DNA of 64,000 nucleotides from Clostridiales bacterium 1_7_47FAA (GTDB taxonomy: Bacteria > Bacillota > Clostridia > Lachnospirales > Lachnospiraceae). Location of the stretch: contig DS990260.1 in assembly GCA_000155435.1 (NCBI GenBank), positions 1,349,082-1,413,081 on the forward strand, given 5' to 3'. This document shows, piece after piece, positions 1-8,347 of this stretch. The position numbers were made by a program, and so were the translations under genes. The notes beneath the pieces are model-generated. The model saw only the letters and a program-made list of their open reading frames with translations, had not been told where the DNA came from and searched no databases. Position 1 is the stretch's first letter. Each line of letters begins with the position of its first letter.

Positions 1-658
1 TAAAATCCTGCTTCGGACTGACATGCATCAGGGATATATCGGAGCGTATTCCTCTGAGCCGGTTCTTCTGGTCCGGCGATGTCATACCGGCCCATACCAT
101 GATCCGCGTTCCGTCACAGAGGGTCAGACGGTAATTGTTAAGCTCCAGGTTTCCATACCAGTCCGACAGGCTCAGGCTTCCGTCCGGATTACGGAATTTC
201 CTGCCTGCCCGGTAATACCCCCTTGGCGACTCCGTATGGCGGCCTGCAAACACCTCCACTTTCAAATCATCCATTTCATAAACCTCGCTGCTTCTCACCC
301 GGAAGATACGCGCGCAGTTAATATCCTGCCATTGGCACAGCGGGTCCGCGGACAGGTCCCCCACGAAAAGAATGACCTCCGGGAACTTCTTCTGGATCCT
401 TGCCACATCTGCCGCATGGTCAATATGGATATGACTCAGAAAAAGGTAATCACACCGTTCAATTGCCTCTATATCCATTGGATGGCACACCACCCCGTCA
501 ACCTCCCCTGACAGAAACGGGTCCAGGAGGATGTGTTTCCCATTGGACATGACGATTTCAAACCCGGCGGTGTTGATCCAGCGGATTTTTCCTCCGTTAT
601 TTAATTTGGGGACAGTCCCGGCTTCCCCTTCATTGCCTTGTCTTGACATGGTGTTCAT
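1..658 (-). CDS. MBL-fold metallo-hydrolase, 3' end cut by window edge
   Basis: Only the first 219 or so codons are inside the window. The complement translates to a protein with the zinc signature HIHIDHAAD (H76, H78, D80, H81) after the segment KHILLDPFLSG. That order is typical of metallo-beta-lactamase-fold hydrolases of the UlaG/RNase Z-like branch. Substrate cannot be told; a cytosolic phosphodiesterase or lactonase-type hydrolase is the family norm. Start is ambiguous: an AAGGAG lies 2 nt before ATG 658 and 11 nt before ATG 649, and neither spacing is ideal. A terminator at 712-753 separates it from the transporter operon upstream, so it is probably its own transcription unit. Confidence 0.8.
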   Translation of the reverse strand, partial: MNTMSRQGNEGEAGTVPKLNNGGKIRWINTAGFEIVMSNGKHILLDPFLSGEVDGVVCHPMDIEAIERCDYLFLSHIHIDHAADVARIQKKFPEVILFVGDLSADPLCQWQDINCARIFRVRSSEVYEMDDLKVEVFAGRHTESPRGYYRAGRKFRNPDGSLSLSDWYGNLELNNYRLTLCDGTRIMVWAGMTSPDQKNRLRGIRSDISLMHVSPKQDF

Positions 659-711
659 TTCTCCTTCCCAAAATATACTATACATCCATCATAATATAAA
701 ATCCATCCCAT

Positions 712-753
712 AAAAAGGACGCCGGAACGGCTGTCATGCCGGACCCAGCGTCC
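712..753 (-). terminator. Rho-independent terminator after the hydroxycarboxylate operon
   Basis: Read on the minus strand, GGACGC pairs with GCGTCC around an inner CCGGC/GCCGG-type stem and is followed by TTTTT. It lies 34 nt beyond the stop of the 2-hydroxycarboxylate transporter gene and closes that operon. Confidence 0.7.
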
Positions 754-786
754 CTGCTTCCATCCTTGTCAGATGGTGCATCTGTT

Positions 787-2136
787 TTACCGCATGAACA
801 GCGGGTACAGCAGACCAATCCATATGACCATCAACGCCCCTCCAATCCGGGTGGAGATGGATGCAAATGCCAGCAGGTTCATACGGTTTCCGGCTGTCAG
901 TACCGCTATGTCTCCGGAACCGCCGATGTTACAGCAGCAGAGCCCGGCCGTGATGCCTGCCTCATACGGATACAGTCCTGCCAGACGCCCGAAGATTATG
1001 GCTCCGATAAATGCCCCAAGCACACCAAGCACAATGACCACCAGCACCCCAAGGCTGAAGAACTTGGTCAGGTCGGTGATGTTCAGGGAACAGATCCCGA
1101 TACCTGCAATCAGCATGGGAAGGAGGGCCTTCAGTGCGAAGTTCATGGAATACACGCAGTTATCAGCAAACTCATCCGGAATGATGCCTGTACATTTTAC
1201 AATGATTGCAAGGATGATGGTCCATGCAAGTCCGGCTATGTTGTTTAATACCGGAAGGCTTCCCAATACATTACCTGCCAGATAAAAACACAGGGACATG
1301 AAGATCCCGCTTCCCAGATTCACATAATTCGCGCTGGTTGCAGGGCGCTTCACTTCCTTCATCGCCTCCTCAGATGCCTGGGATCCGGCCTTGAGGATCT
1401 TGCCCTTGCCGTTCCATCCAGGAATCTTCTCAGTAACGGCGCCTCCAATGGCAGCAAATAATACGGCCAGCACATTGGCAATGGACGCATAACAGAGGAA
1501 CTGTCCTGCAAGACCGGTCATGTCCGCGCCTGCAAGGCTGGAATAAAGTGCCGGAAGCGTGGTGATCGCGCCGCCTGAACCGCCGGACATACAGGGGGCG
1601 CCTACATAGAACAGGCCGTCAGCCCCGCCGAAGCCGGTAAGCATGCCGCCAAGCACACATGCGCCCAGGGCAAATACCTGGCTTCCCAGGATGGCCGGCA
1701 TATACCTGGCGGTTGCGCTTAAAAGTACCTTCCTGTCCATGACCAGGATGGAACCGACTAAAAGCAGCGCAATGTACATGTCCTGGAACCCGCCCTTCAT
1801 CCACACCTTGGCTCCGTTCACCAGCACCTCAGGTATCAATCCCAGATGGTTCATCAGGGAAGCCCCGAACAGCGGAAGCAGACAGGCGCCGCCCAGATAA
1901 CTGCTGACAATGGGAATCGTATTGCCCAGCCAGAAGAAAATCCCGCCGATTGCCATAAGGAACGCCCATGTCTGGATAAAACTGGTCGCCATATAGGTGC
2001 CTGCATCATTGGAATAAATCTTTACCGTAGGCATGAACCCGCCGTAGGTGACAACCATTACCACTATGAAAAATGGCAGGAAGTATTTTAAATTCAAACC
2101 GCACACACTAAAATCCACACGCTTTTTTTCGCTCAT
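787..2136 (-). CDS. 2-hydroxycarboxylate transporter family (CitS/MleP/CimH-like) symporter
   Basis: A 449-residue, highly hydrophobic membrane protein, close to the usual length of about 445 for the 2HCT family (citrate, malate and citrate/malate carriers). Two glycine-rich reentrant-loop motifs stand out, MSGGSGGA near residue 185 and NIGGSGDIAVL near residue 405. These are the paired GGxG signatures of this family, one per inverted domain. It probably imports a 2-hydroxy-di- or tricarboxylate with Na+ or H+; which one is not visible. GGAGG stands 7 nt before the ATG. It is the last gene of the seven-gene operon that starts at PFOR, 52 nt after buk, so the carrier should supply the substrate the upstream enzymes degrade. 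Confidence 0.88.
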   Translation of the reverse strand: MSEKKRVDFSVCGLNLKYFLPFFIVVMVVTYGGFMPTVKIYSNDAGTYMATSFIQTWAFLMAIGGIFFWLGNTIPIVSSYLGGACLLPLFGASLMNHLGLIPEVLVNGAKVWMKGGFQDMYIALLLVGSILVMDRKVLLSATARYMPAILGSQVFALGACVLGGMLTGFGGADGLFYVGAPCMSGGSGGAITTLPALYSSLAGADMTGLAGQFLCYASIANVLAVLFAAIGGAVTEKIPGWNGKGKILKAGSQASEEAMKEVKRPATSANYVNLGSGIFMSLCFYLAGNVLGSLPVLNNIAGLAWTIILAIIVKCTGIIPDEFADNCVYSMNFALKALLPMLIAGIGICSLNITDLTKFFSLGVLVVIVLGVLGAFIGAIIFGRLAGLYPYEAGITAGLCCCNIGGSGDIAVLTAGNRMNLLAFASISTRIGGALMVIWIGLLYPLFMR

Positions 2137-2188
2137 TGTTCTCCCTCCATAAAGAGATTGTATTTTATCTTTGCCATAACTTCAACTG

Positions 2189-3295
2189 TTACTGCACATC
2201 AAATCCATTCCATACCGGGATTCCCGTATATTCCTTTGCATTTTCCTCCCCATTCAGGACGCGCAGGGCGCCTGCCGCAAGGGCCTCCATCTCGAATTCC
2301 CCTGCCATCACGGTAATGGGCGCGATAAACTTAAGCATACCGGAAAGTTTTTCCACCAGATATCCGTCATGGGAAATACCTCCTGTGAAAATGATCCCGT
2401 CCACATTCCCTTCCAGCACCGCTGCCATGGAACCGGCGTATTTTCCAATCTGGTATATCATGGCATCATATACCAGCTTTGCATATGTATTCCCCTGTTC
2501 CATCATGGCGCGCACTTCCCTTGCGTCGGAGGTCCCAAGATGGTCAACCAGACCGCCTGTTTTGGTGATTTTTTCATACAGTTCCCCCTCCGTATACTTC
2601 CCGCTAAAGCAGGCCTTCACCACATCCTTGACCGGGATGGCGCCGCATCTGGTGGGCGCCATAGGGCCGTCCCCCTGGGCAATATCGTTAGAGTCCACCA
2701 TCTTCCCCTTTTTATGGGCCGTGACTGATATGCCCCCTCCGATATGGCAGATAATCAGGTTCATTTCCTCATACTTCTTTGCCACCGATGCCCCATAGCG
2801 GATGCCGATTTCCTTTTGGTTCAGGGCATGGATCCTGCTTTCCCTGTATACCCCCTTCCATCCGGTTACCCTGGCCAGATCACTGAACTCATCCACATCC
2901 GGCGGATTCACCACAAACGCGCTGCCGCCATATGTTTTTGAAAATGCATCTGCCAGCTGCGCACCCAGCATGGCCGGATGTTTTACCGAAAACCCGGCCC
3001 TGGCATGTTCCAGAAGCGTTTCATTGATTGCATAAACCCCGCCGTCCACGCTGGCCAGGCCGCCTCCCCTGGCGGAAAAGGCATCCACACCTTCCAAAGT
3101 AACCCCGGCCTTCTTAAGTTCTTCCAGGATTGTCTCCTTCCTGTAATCAAACTGTGCGCTGATTTCCTTAAACTGTTTCAGTACCCGGGAATCGTGGGAC
3201 ACATTGCTGGAAAATACGGCCTCCCCGCCTTCAAACAACGCAATCTTGGTGGATGTGGATCCCGGGTTGATTGCAAATATCTTATATGGGTTCAT
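2189..3295 (-). CDS. buk: butyrate kinase-type acyl kinase
   Basis: A 368-residue ASKHA-fold acyl kinase, normal length for butyrate kinase. The N-terminal phosphate loop NPGSTSTKIALFEGG, the central HIGGGISV stretch followed by DSNDIAQGDGPMAPTR, and the C-terminal FTGGISHDGYLVEKL are family landmarks. It converts acyl phosphate and ADP to a carboxylate and ATP in the cytosol. The gene overlaps ptb by 4 nt (translational coupling). In this operon it follows PFOR, so the acyl group may be propionyl, butyryl or a branched acyl rather than butyryl itself. No butyryl-CoA synthesis genes (crotonase, BCD-Etf) are nearby, which argues against a role in classical butyrate formation. Confidence 0.93.
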   Translation of the reverse strand: MNPYKIFAINPGSTSTKIALFEGGEAVFSSNVSHDSRVLKQFKEISAQFDYRKETILEELKKAGVTLEGVDAFSARGGGLASVDGGVYAINETLLEHARAGFSVKHPAMLGAQLADAFSKTYGGSAFVVNPPDVDEFSDLARVTGWKGVYRESRIHALNQKEIGIRYGASVAKKYEEMNLIICHIGGGISVTAHKKGKMVDSNDIAQGDGPMAPTRCGAIPVKDVVKACFSGKYTEGELYEKITKTGGLVDHLGTSDAREVRAMMEQGNTYAKLVYDAMIYQIGKYAGSMAAVLEGNVDGIIFTGGISHDGYLVEKLSGMLKFIAPITVMAGEFEMEALAAGALRVLNGEENAKEYTGIPVWNGFDVQ

Positions 3296-4206
3296 TGTCT
3301 GTCTACCTCCTGGTTCCCCTTCCCTATCAAAGCGGATATAACAATGGACATGTATTTATCATCCGCAGAAGCAGCCCTGGATACAAGAAGCACAGGCACC
3401 ATGGCGCCCAGCACGGTTCCTCCCGTGCGCCCGCCTCCGATACAGGTAATGGTCTTGGCAGCCACATTGCCGCTTACGATATCAGGCATTACCAGCAGAT
3501 CCGCATCCCCGGCAACCGGGCTTTCATATCCTTTGATACCGGCTGAGGACGGGTCCATGGCCAAATCGTAGCTGATAGGGCCTTCGATGATACAGCCTTC
3601 CACACCTTCCGCCTTAATGGCGTCTGCCTCCACGCTCTCCTTCATCTTAGGGTTCACCTTTTCCACCGCGGCTATGACAGCCACCTTGGGAGTTTCCACC
3701 CCCAGGCTGTGGAATGCGGCAACCGCGTTCTGTATGGCTGCCTTTTTCTGGTCCTTGGTGGGGTAGGTCAGAAGTCCCACATCCGTTATTCCGAATACCT
3801 TGTGGTAATGGGGACTTTCCATGAAGGCCAGCAGGCTCATCACATCGTTCTTCCGGATTCCTGTCTCCCTGTTGACCAGAACCTTCATCAGGGTGCCTGT
3901 CTCCAGCCTGCCCTTCATGATACAGTCCGCTTTTCCCTCTTTTGCAAGCTCTACCGCCTTCTTTGCACATTCCACTGGGTCGTCCACGGAAATGATCCTG
4001 GCCAGGGATGCATCGTAATCCAGGTTCCTTAAGATATCCCGTATCTCATCCTCCCTGCCAATCAGGATGGGGTTTATCATGCCGTCCTTTGCCGCATGGA
4101 CGACCGCCTCCAGGGTATGTCCATCCTGGGCAGCCACCACGGCAACGGTACGCTTAACCGGTTTCTCCTTAAGCATCTGTTTTAACTGATTAAAATCCTT
4201 TATCAT
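3292..4206 (-). CDS. ptb: phosphate butyryltransferase-type phosphotransacylase
   Basis: A 304-residue protein of the PTA/PTB phosphotransacylase family, the usual length for Ptb and shorter than most Pta. Typical segments are ADCIMKGRLETGTLMKVLV, DVGLLTYPTKDQK and LLVMPDIVSGNVAAKTITC. It swaps the CoA of an acyl-CoA for phosphate, feeding the adjacent kinase for substrate-level phosphorylation. It overlaps buk by 4 nt downstream and the leuDC fusion by 4 nt upstream, so all three are tightly coupled. The acyl chain length cannot be read from sequence; by context it receives the product of the operon's PFOR. Confidence 0.92.
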   Translation of the reverse strand: MIKDFNQLKQMLKEKPVKRTVAVVAAQDGHTLEAVVHAAKDGMINPILIGREDEIRDILRNLDYDASLARIISVDDPVECAKKAVELAKEGKADCIMKGRLETGTLMKVLVNRETGIRKNDVMSLLAFMESPHYHKVFGITDVGLLTYPTKDQKKAAIQNAVAAFHSLGVETPKVAVIAAVEKVNPKMKESVEADAIKAEGVEGCIIEGPISYDLAMDPSSAGIKGYESPVAGDADLLVMPDIVSGNVAAKTITCIGGGRTGGTVLGAMVPVLLVSRAASADDKYMSIVISALIGKGNQEVDRQ

Positions 4207-6035
4207 CCAATGCCTCCTGTTCCTCTCACTGTAATCTGCCGTACGGCTTCCCTTGGGTCGGTCACAACTCCGGCCAGCGCCGTGGCAGCCGCCACAGCCG
4301 GGCTTGACAGGTAGCTTAAGGTCTTCTTGGTTCCCTGTCTGCCGATGAAGTTACGGTTTGCAGTGGACAGGATGCGCTCATCGTCATACATCAGGCCGTA
4401 GGGCATCCCGCAGCACAGTCCGCAGCACGGGTGGCTGATGACGCATCCGGCTTCGATGAATGTCCTTATGTATCCGGCTGCGATGGCATCCTTAAACACC
4501 TTGTTGGTGGCTGGTACCACAATCACCCTCAGATCATCCGGCACTTTTTTCCCTTCCATGATTTCCGCTGCAATCCTCATATCCTCCAGGGAACCATTGG
4601 TACAGCTTCCGATATAGACCTCGTCTATCTTCGTACCTTTGACTTCACTGACAGGATGGACATTGTCAACCCCCTGGGGACAGGATAGCTGGGGTTCCAG
4701 TCCGCTGACATCGTAGACCAGTACCTTTTCATAGACAGCATCCTCATCCACCTTCACCCAGTCAATCTCCTCAAGGGCCATGCCATAATATTCGGCTGTT
4801 TTTTCATCTGCTTCGAACAGCCCGCATTTTGCACCTGCTTCCAAGGCCATGTTGGCAACCGTGAACCTGGCCATCATGCTCATTTCCCTGGCGGCCGGCC
4901 CGGTGAATTCCAGGCTCTTGTACTGTCCGCCGTCCGCACGTATGTCGCCCAGGATTTTAAGGATTACATCCTTTGAAAGGACGCCGTCCTTAAGGTGCCC
5001 GTTCAGCACGATCTTAATGGCTTCCGGCACCTTGAACCACAGTTCACCTGTTATCAGGGCAGCCGCCATCTCAGCCGTGCCGATTCCGGAACAGAAGTTG
5101 CCCGCGCCTCCGTATGTGGTGGTGTGGCTGTCCGTTGCAGTGGCAATCTGGCCCGGTTTTGCATATCTTTCCTCATGCATGATGCTGTGGCAGATTCCCT
5201 GGCCGATATGGAGTTTCTTAATTCCGTATTTCCCTGCCAGGGCAATGCCTGCGTTGTAGTGGGCATAGTCATTCTTAGCAACCGCCGTGGGCATGCAGTG
5301 GTCGAATATGATGGTCACCTTGTCCGGATCGTCTATTTTCCCTGCCCCCATTTTCTCCAGGGTATCATAGAGATAGGGGGTATAGATGTCATGGATCATG
5401 AACATGTCCGGATGGGTAATCACGATGTCACCCGGCTGCACATGGTCCAGGCCAGCATTGTTCTTAAGCAGTTTTTCCGCCATGGTATAACCGCTTTTAC
5501 GTTTCTGTGCATCATCCAGCTCCCTGCGGACCGGCTTCTTAATACCGGCCCGGATCCTCATCTTGGTGTCTTCTATGAGACCTCCATGCTCCACGATGGC
5601 CAGCAGGTTTTCCGGTACGGTTCCCACAGGGAATGCCTTTTTGTTGACCCGGACACATTTTCCCACTTCCACCGTGACCATGTCCCCGCCCTCACAGTAA
5701 TCCTGGATTCCATCACACTGAATCAGCAGGATTCCGCTGTTGAATGCATTGCGGAAGAATATCCTGGCAAAGCTTTTGGCAATGATGCAGCGGACACCGT
5801 TGGAGGACAGGACCGTTGCAGCCTGTTCCCTGGAGGAGCCGCAGCCAAAGTTGCTTCCGGCCACCAGGATATCACCCGGCTGTACCGTGGAGCCAAACTC
5901 AGGCTTTAAAAGTTCAAACGCGTACTTTTTCATCTCTTCAATGGTTGGGATGGTGCCACGTTTTCCGGGAATGATGGTATCCGTATCAATGTCATCCCCA
6001 AATTTCCATATCTTTCCTTTGAATTCCTTTTCCAT
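4203..6035 (-). CDS. fused LeuD-LeuC-type hydro-lyase (aconitase superfamily)
   Basis: One 610-residue chain joins a small-subunit swivel domain (about residues 1-165, with GDDIDTDTIIPGKR and the substrate loop GSNFGCGSSREQAA) to a large catalytic subunit (about residues 175-610). The large part keeps all three Fe-S cysteine regions, YIGSCTNGS and HPCCGLC, plus ATDSHTTTYGGAGNF. It should therefore be an active [4Fe-4S] dehydratase that moves a hydroxyl between adjacent carbons, as in isopropylmalate, citramalate/3-methylmalate, maleate or citrate isomerisation. The order small-then-large is unusual; the subunits are normally separate genes with leuC first. Start chosen at ATG 6035, where AGGAGG lies 9 nt upstream; an in-frame ATG at 6095 has no such site. 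It overlaps ptb by 4 nt. Confidence 0.88.
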   Translation of the reverse strand: MEKEFKGKIWKFGDDIDTDTIIPGKRGTIPTIEEMKKYAFELLKPEFGSTVQPGDILVAGSNFGCGSSREQAATVLSSNGVRCIIAKSFARIFFRNAFNSGILLIQCDGIQDYCEGGDMVTVEVGKCVRVNKKAFPVGTVPENLLAIVEHGGLIEDTKMRIRAGIKKPVRRELDDAQKRKSGYTMAEKLLKNNAGLDHVQPGDIVITHPDMFMIHDIYTPYLYDTLEKMGAGKIDDPDKVTIIFDHCMPTAVAKNDYAHYNAGIALAGKYGIKKLHIGQGICHSIMHEERYAKPGQIATATDSHTTTYGGAGNFCSGIGTAEMAAALITGELWFKVPEAIKIVLNGHLKDGVLSKDVILKILGDIRADGGQYKSLEFTGPAAREMSMMARFTVANMALEAGAKCGLFEADEKTAEYYGMALEEIDWVKVDEDAVYEKVLVYDVSGLEPQLSCPQGVDNVHPVSEVKGTKIDEVYIGSCTNGSLEDMRIAAEIMEGKKVPDDLRVIVVPATNKVFKDAIAAGYIRTFIEAGCVISHPCCGLCCGMPYGLMYDDERILSTANRNFIGRQGTKKTLSYLSSPAVAAATALAGVVTDPREAVRQITVRGTGGIG

Positions 6036-6048
6036 TGTCCCTGCCCTC

Positions 6049-7200
6049 CTATGCCTGGCCGCCTGATGGATCATCCATGGCCGCCTCTGTATCAAATGAT
6101 GCCGCCATGATGGTTTCCACGGAAGCTGTCATCACCTGGGCACCCTCACATCCCATGGCGCCTGCGAATGTATATAGCCCGGTTGTGAGCAGCAGTTCTT
6201 CCGGCCCCATGGCGCCCGCGCCCTGGGGAACCACGCTGTGGTCGCCTGCCGCACTGATCTGGGCGCCAAAATCAATGAATGCTGTGATGATTCCCTCTTC
6301 CATGGCCTTTATGTAATCTGCGCTTGTGGCCGGGCAGACCGTAAGACGAAAGCCCAGCTTCAGTTTCCGTCCCTCCATCATCTTTGCCGCAATCCGCAGG
6401 CTGTCCATGGTCCCGCCATTGCAGCCCCCTATCTGTCCGGCGTGGACGCGGCGGCCTTCCAGCGCCGAAGCAGGCTGGAACCCTGCCTTTATCTGGGAAT
6501 TCCTGTCACTGCACGGCATCCTCAGCATGGGGATTACCTGCCCCAGATCAAGGACGCAGTCAGCTGTTCCCTCTTCTGTCCAGAACGCGGTATACGCACC
6601 CGTGTCACATGCCATATGGCACAGAACGGTTTTTTCATGGTCCGTCAGGCTGCCGCCAATGAATTCAATGGCCTTGCCCTGTATATCCGCCTGCTCCTTT
6701 AGGAAACAGAGGGCCGCATCTATGATGCCGCATCCCTGCGCAAGGCTTCCTATCACCTGTACGCCCACGGTATCCGGGACTTCCACATGGTATTTTCCCG
6801 ATGCCAGCACCCTGGAAAGCTCCGTGTTGCTGATGCCGATTCCCACGGCCCCCATGGCGCCTAATACAGAGCTATGCCTGGTACCGGTGACCACAATCTG
6901 GCCCGGCTTTATCTCTTCCTCCATCAGATACCGGAGCGCGGTTCCTTTTGCCTGGAGGAAACGGGTATCATATTTTCTTGAAAATCCCAGGATTTCCCCA
7001 AAAATCCTGGCATCCTCAGGCGAACCCGAAGGTACGTTGTGGTCATACATGACCAGTACCTTTTCAGGTTCAGCCACCTGGGTAACGTATTCCGTTACCC
7101 CATGTGGGAATCCGTTGGTAATCAGTATCATATCCGGGGAAACGGTGGCGATTTCGCCTTTTGCCGCCCCCAGAAGCTTTTCTATCATTCTTTCTCCCAT
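6049..7200 (-). CDS. degenerate LeuC/aconitase-like protein lacking two Fe-S cysteines
   Basis: A 383-residue protein that follows the LeuC fold: MYDHNVPSGSPEDARIFGE matches the DH-x-x-P region and TGTRHSSVLGAMGAVGIG the TDSHTTTxGAxGxxxxGIG region. GGCNGGTMDSLRIAAKMM matches GSCTNGS. Only that last cysteine position is kept; where active enzymes have CxxC it reads AAGDHSVVPQGAGAMG, without cysteine, and the TDSH aspartate is replaced (GTRH). It probably cannot hold a [4Fe-4S] cluster and may be a non-Fe-S hydro-lyase, a binding subunit or a regulatory pseudo-enzyme. It sits between the LeuB-like and fused LeuDC genes (13-22 nt gaps), so it likely works on the same substrate. ATG 7188 with GGGAG upstream is an equally possible start. 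Confidence 0.78.
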   Translation of the reverse strand: MGERMIEKLLGAAKGEIATVSPDMILITNGFPHGVTEYVTQVAEPEKVLVMYDHNVPSGSPEDARIFGEILGFSRKYDTRFLQAKGTALRYLMEEEIKPGQIVVTGTRHSSVLGAMGAVGIGISNTELSRVLASGKYHVEVPDTVGVQVIGSLAQGCGIIDAALCFLKEQADIQGKAIEFIGGSLTDHEKTVLCHMACDTGAYTAFWTEEGTADCVLDLGQVIPMLRMPCSDRNSQIKAGFQPASALEGRRVHAGQIGGCNGGTMDSLRIAAKMMEGRKLKLGFRLTVCPATSADYIKAMEEGIITAFIDFGAQISAAGDHSVVPQGAGAMGPEELLLTTGLYTFAGAMGCEGAQVMTASVETIMAASFDTEAAMDDPSGGQA

Positions 7201-7222
7201 TTTCCTGTCACCTCATATGATT

Positions 7223-8332
7223 TTATAGACATTCCCTGACAGCTTCCCCGATGGCGGCCGTGTCCGCTGTCTGTTCCCCGCCGGACCAGCACGGGCGTCC
7301 ATGAATCCCCTGTTCCATCACAATGGACACCGCCCGTTTCATGCCTTCTGCTTCCCGGACAAGTCCAAAGGAATACTCAAGCATCATGGCCGCTGCCAGG
7401 ATCATCCCCACGGGATTGGCCCTGCCCGTACCTGCCAGTTCCTCATGCACCTGGTGAAGCTGGTTGGGACAGTAAATCCCTTTCCTTTCCGCATTCAGGC
7501 TGCCGGCCGGAAGGAATTCCCCTGCACCGGTAAGCCCGGCAGCCTCATCTGCAATGATGTCGCCAAACACATTGGATGCCACGATCACATCAAATGCATC
7601 GGGCGAGCTTACCAGCTTAAATGCCCCATGATCCACCAGCATGTGCTCCAGTTCAATCTCCGGGTAATCCCTGTGGGTTTCCTCCAGTATCTGGCGCCAC
7701 AGGACGCTGCTGGACAGCAGGATTGCCTTGTCCAGGCTTGTGACCTTCCTCTTCCTGGACGCGGCCAGCTGGAAGGCCAGTCTGGCAGAATCCCGTATGA
7801 GGGTCTCATCGTAGCTTTCCGTATCCCATGCAGCCCTTACATTGCAAAGGTTGGAGGATTTTCCCTCCGTGGTGAACATGCCTCCCGCAATGTCCCGTAT
7901 GATCAGGATATCCATTCCTTTCTTGCGTATCTCCTCCTTAAGCGGACACAGTTCCCTGAGGGCTTCTGCAAAAAAGCAGGGGCGTATGTCGCTTCTCAGG
8001 CAGAGTCCTGTCCTCAGAAGTCCAAGGATGCTTTCCGGCCTTTCCTCAAACTTCAGTCCCGGATGCCTTCCCACTGCAAGCTTGCCCATAAGTATGCTGT
8101 CCGCTTCCAGACAGGTTTTAAGGCTCTCCCGCGGCAGGGGACATTGTCCCCGGTCAAGGGCCGCGGTTCCGGCTATGGCTTCCGTGAACTGAAAGCTGCG
8201 GCCGTATACTTCCCCTGCCCGTTTCAGGGTCAGCACTGCCTCCCTGGTGATTTCAGGTCCAACGCCGTCACCGGGAATAAGGGCAATGGTATAAATCCTG
8301 CTGCCATTCCTTAAGGACACAATGTCATCCAT
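7223..8332 (-). CDS. isopropylmalate/isocitrate dehydrogenase-family beta-decarboxylating dehydrogenase (LeuB-like)
   Basis: A 369-residue protein with the family order IPGDGVGPEIT (N-terminus), LRTGLCLRSDIRP (substrate arginines), TSLDKAILLSS (catalytic lysine) and the DAFDVIVASNVFGDIIADEAAGL stretch that supplies Mg2+ aspartates. It should oxidise a 2-hydroxyacid carrying a neighbouring carboxylate with NAD(P)+ and release CO2, giving a 2-oxoacid for PFOR. The usual GGIYFG tyrosine region reads RDIAGGMFTTEG, so the substrate pocket differs from textbook LeuB. 3-Methylmalate, D-malate, isocitrate and isopropylmalate are all possible substrates. GGAGG lies 5 nt before the ATG. It follows PFOR by 15 nt in the operon. 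Confidence 0.87.
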   Translation of the reverse strand: MDDIVSLRNGSRIYTIALIPGDGVGPEITREAVLTLKRAGEVYGRSFQFTEAIAGTAALDRGQCPLPRESLKTCLEADSILMGKLAVGRHPGLKFEERPESILGLLRTGLCLRSDIRPCFFAEALRELCPLKEEIRKKGMDILIIRDIAGGMFTTEGKSSNLCNVRAAWDTESYDETLIRDSARLAFQLAASRKRKVTSLDKAILLSSSVLWRQILEETHRDYPEIELEHMLVDHGAFKLVSSPDAFDVIVASNVFGDIIADEAAGLTGAGEFLPAGSLNAERKGIYCPNQLHQVHEELAGTGRANPVGMILAAAMMLEYSFGLVREAEGMKRAVSIVMEQGIHGRPCWSGGEQTADTAAIGEAVRECL

Positions 8333-8347
8333 CCTTTCCTCCCCGGC

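Noticed and set aside
2189-4206. Classical butyrate-forming pathway from ptb-buk
   Set aside because: No thiolase, crotonase, hydroxybutyryl-CoA or butyryl-CoA dehydrogenase genes are in the neighbourhood; the pair is more likely dedicated to the PFOR product.
6036-6095. Extended N-terminus for the LeuD-LeuC fusion (ATG 6095)
   Set aside because: The extra 20 residues overlap the intergenic region and resemble no homologue; a proper AGGAGG sits before ATG 6035.
4203-8332. Leucine biosynthesis operon (leuCDB)
   Set aside because: No leuA, the dehydratase is fused and reversed, a degenerate paralogue is included, and the genes are locked to PFOR, Ptb, Buk and a carboxylate carrier under a LacI operator. 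A catabolic role fits better.
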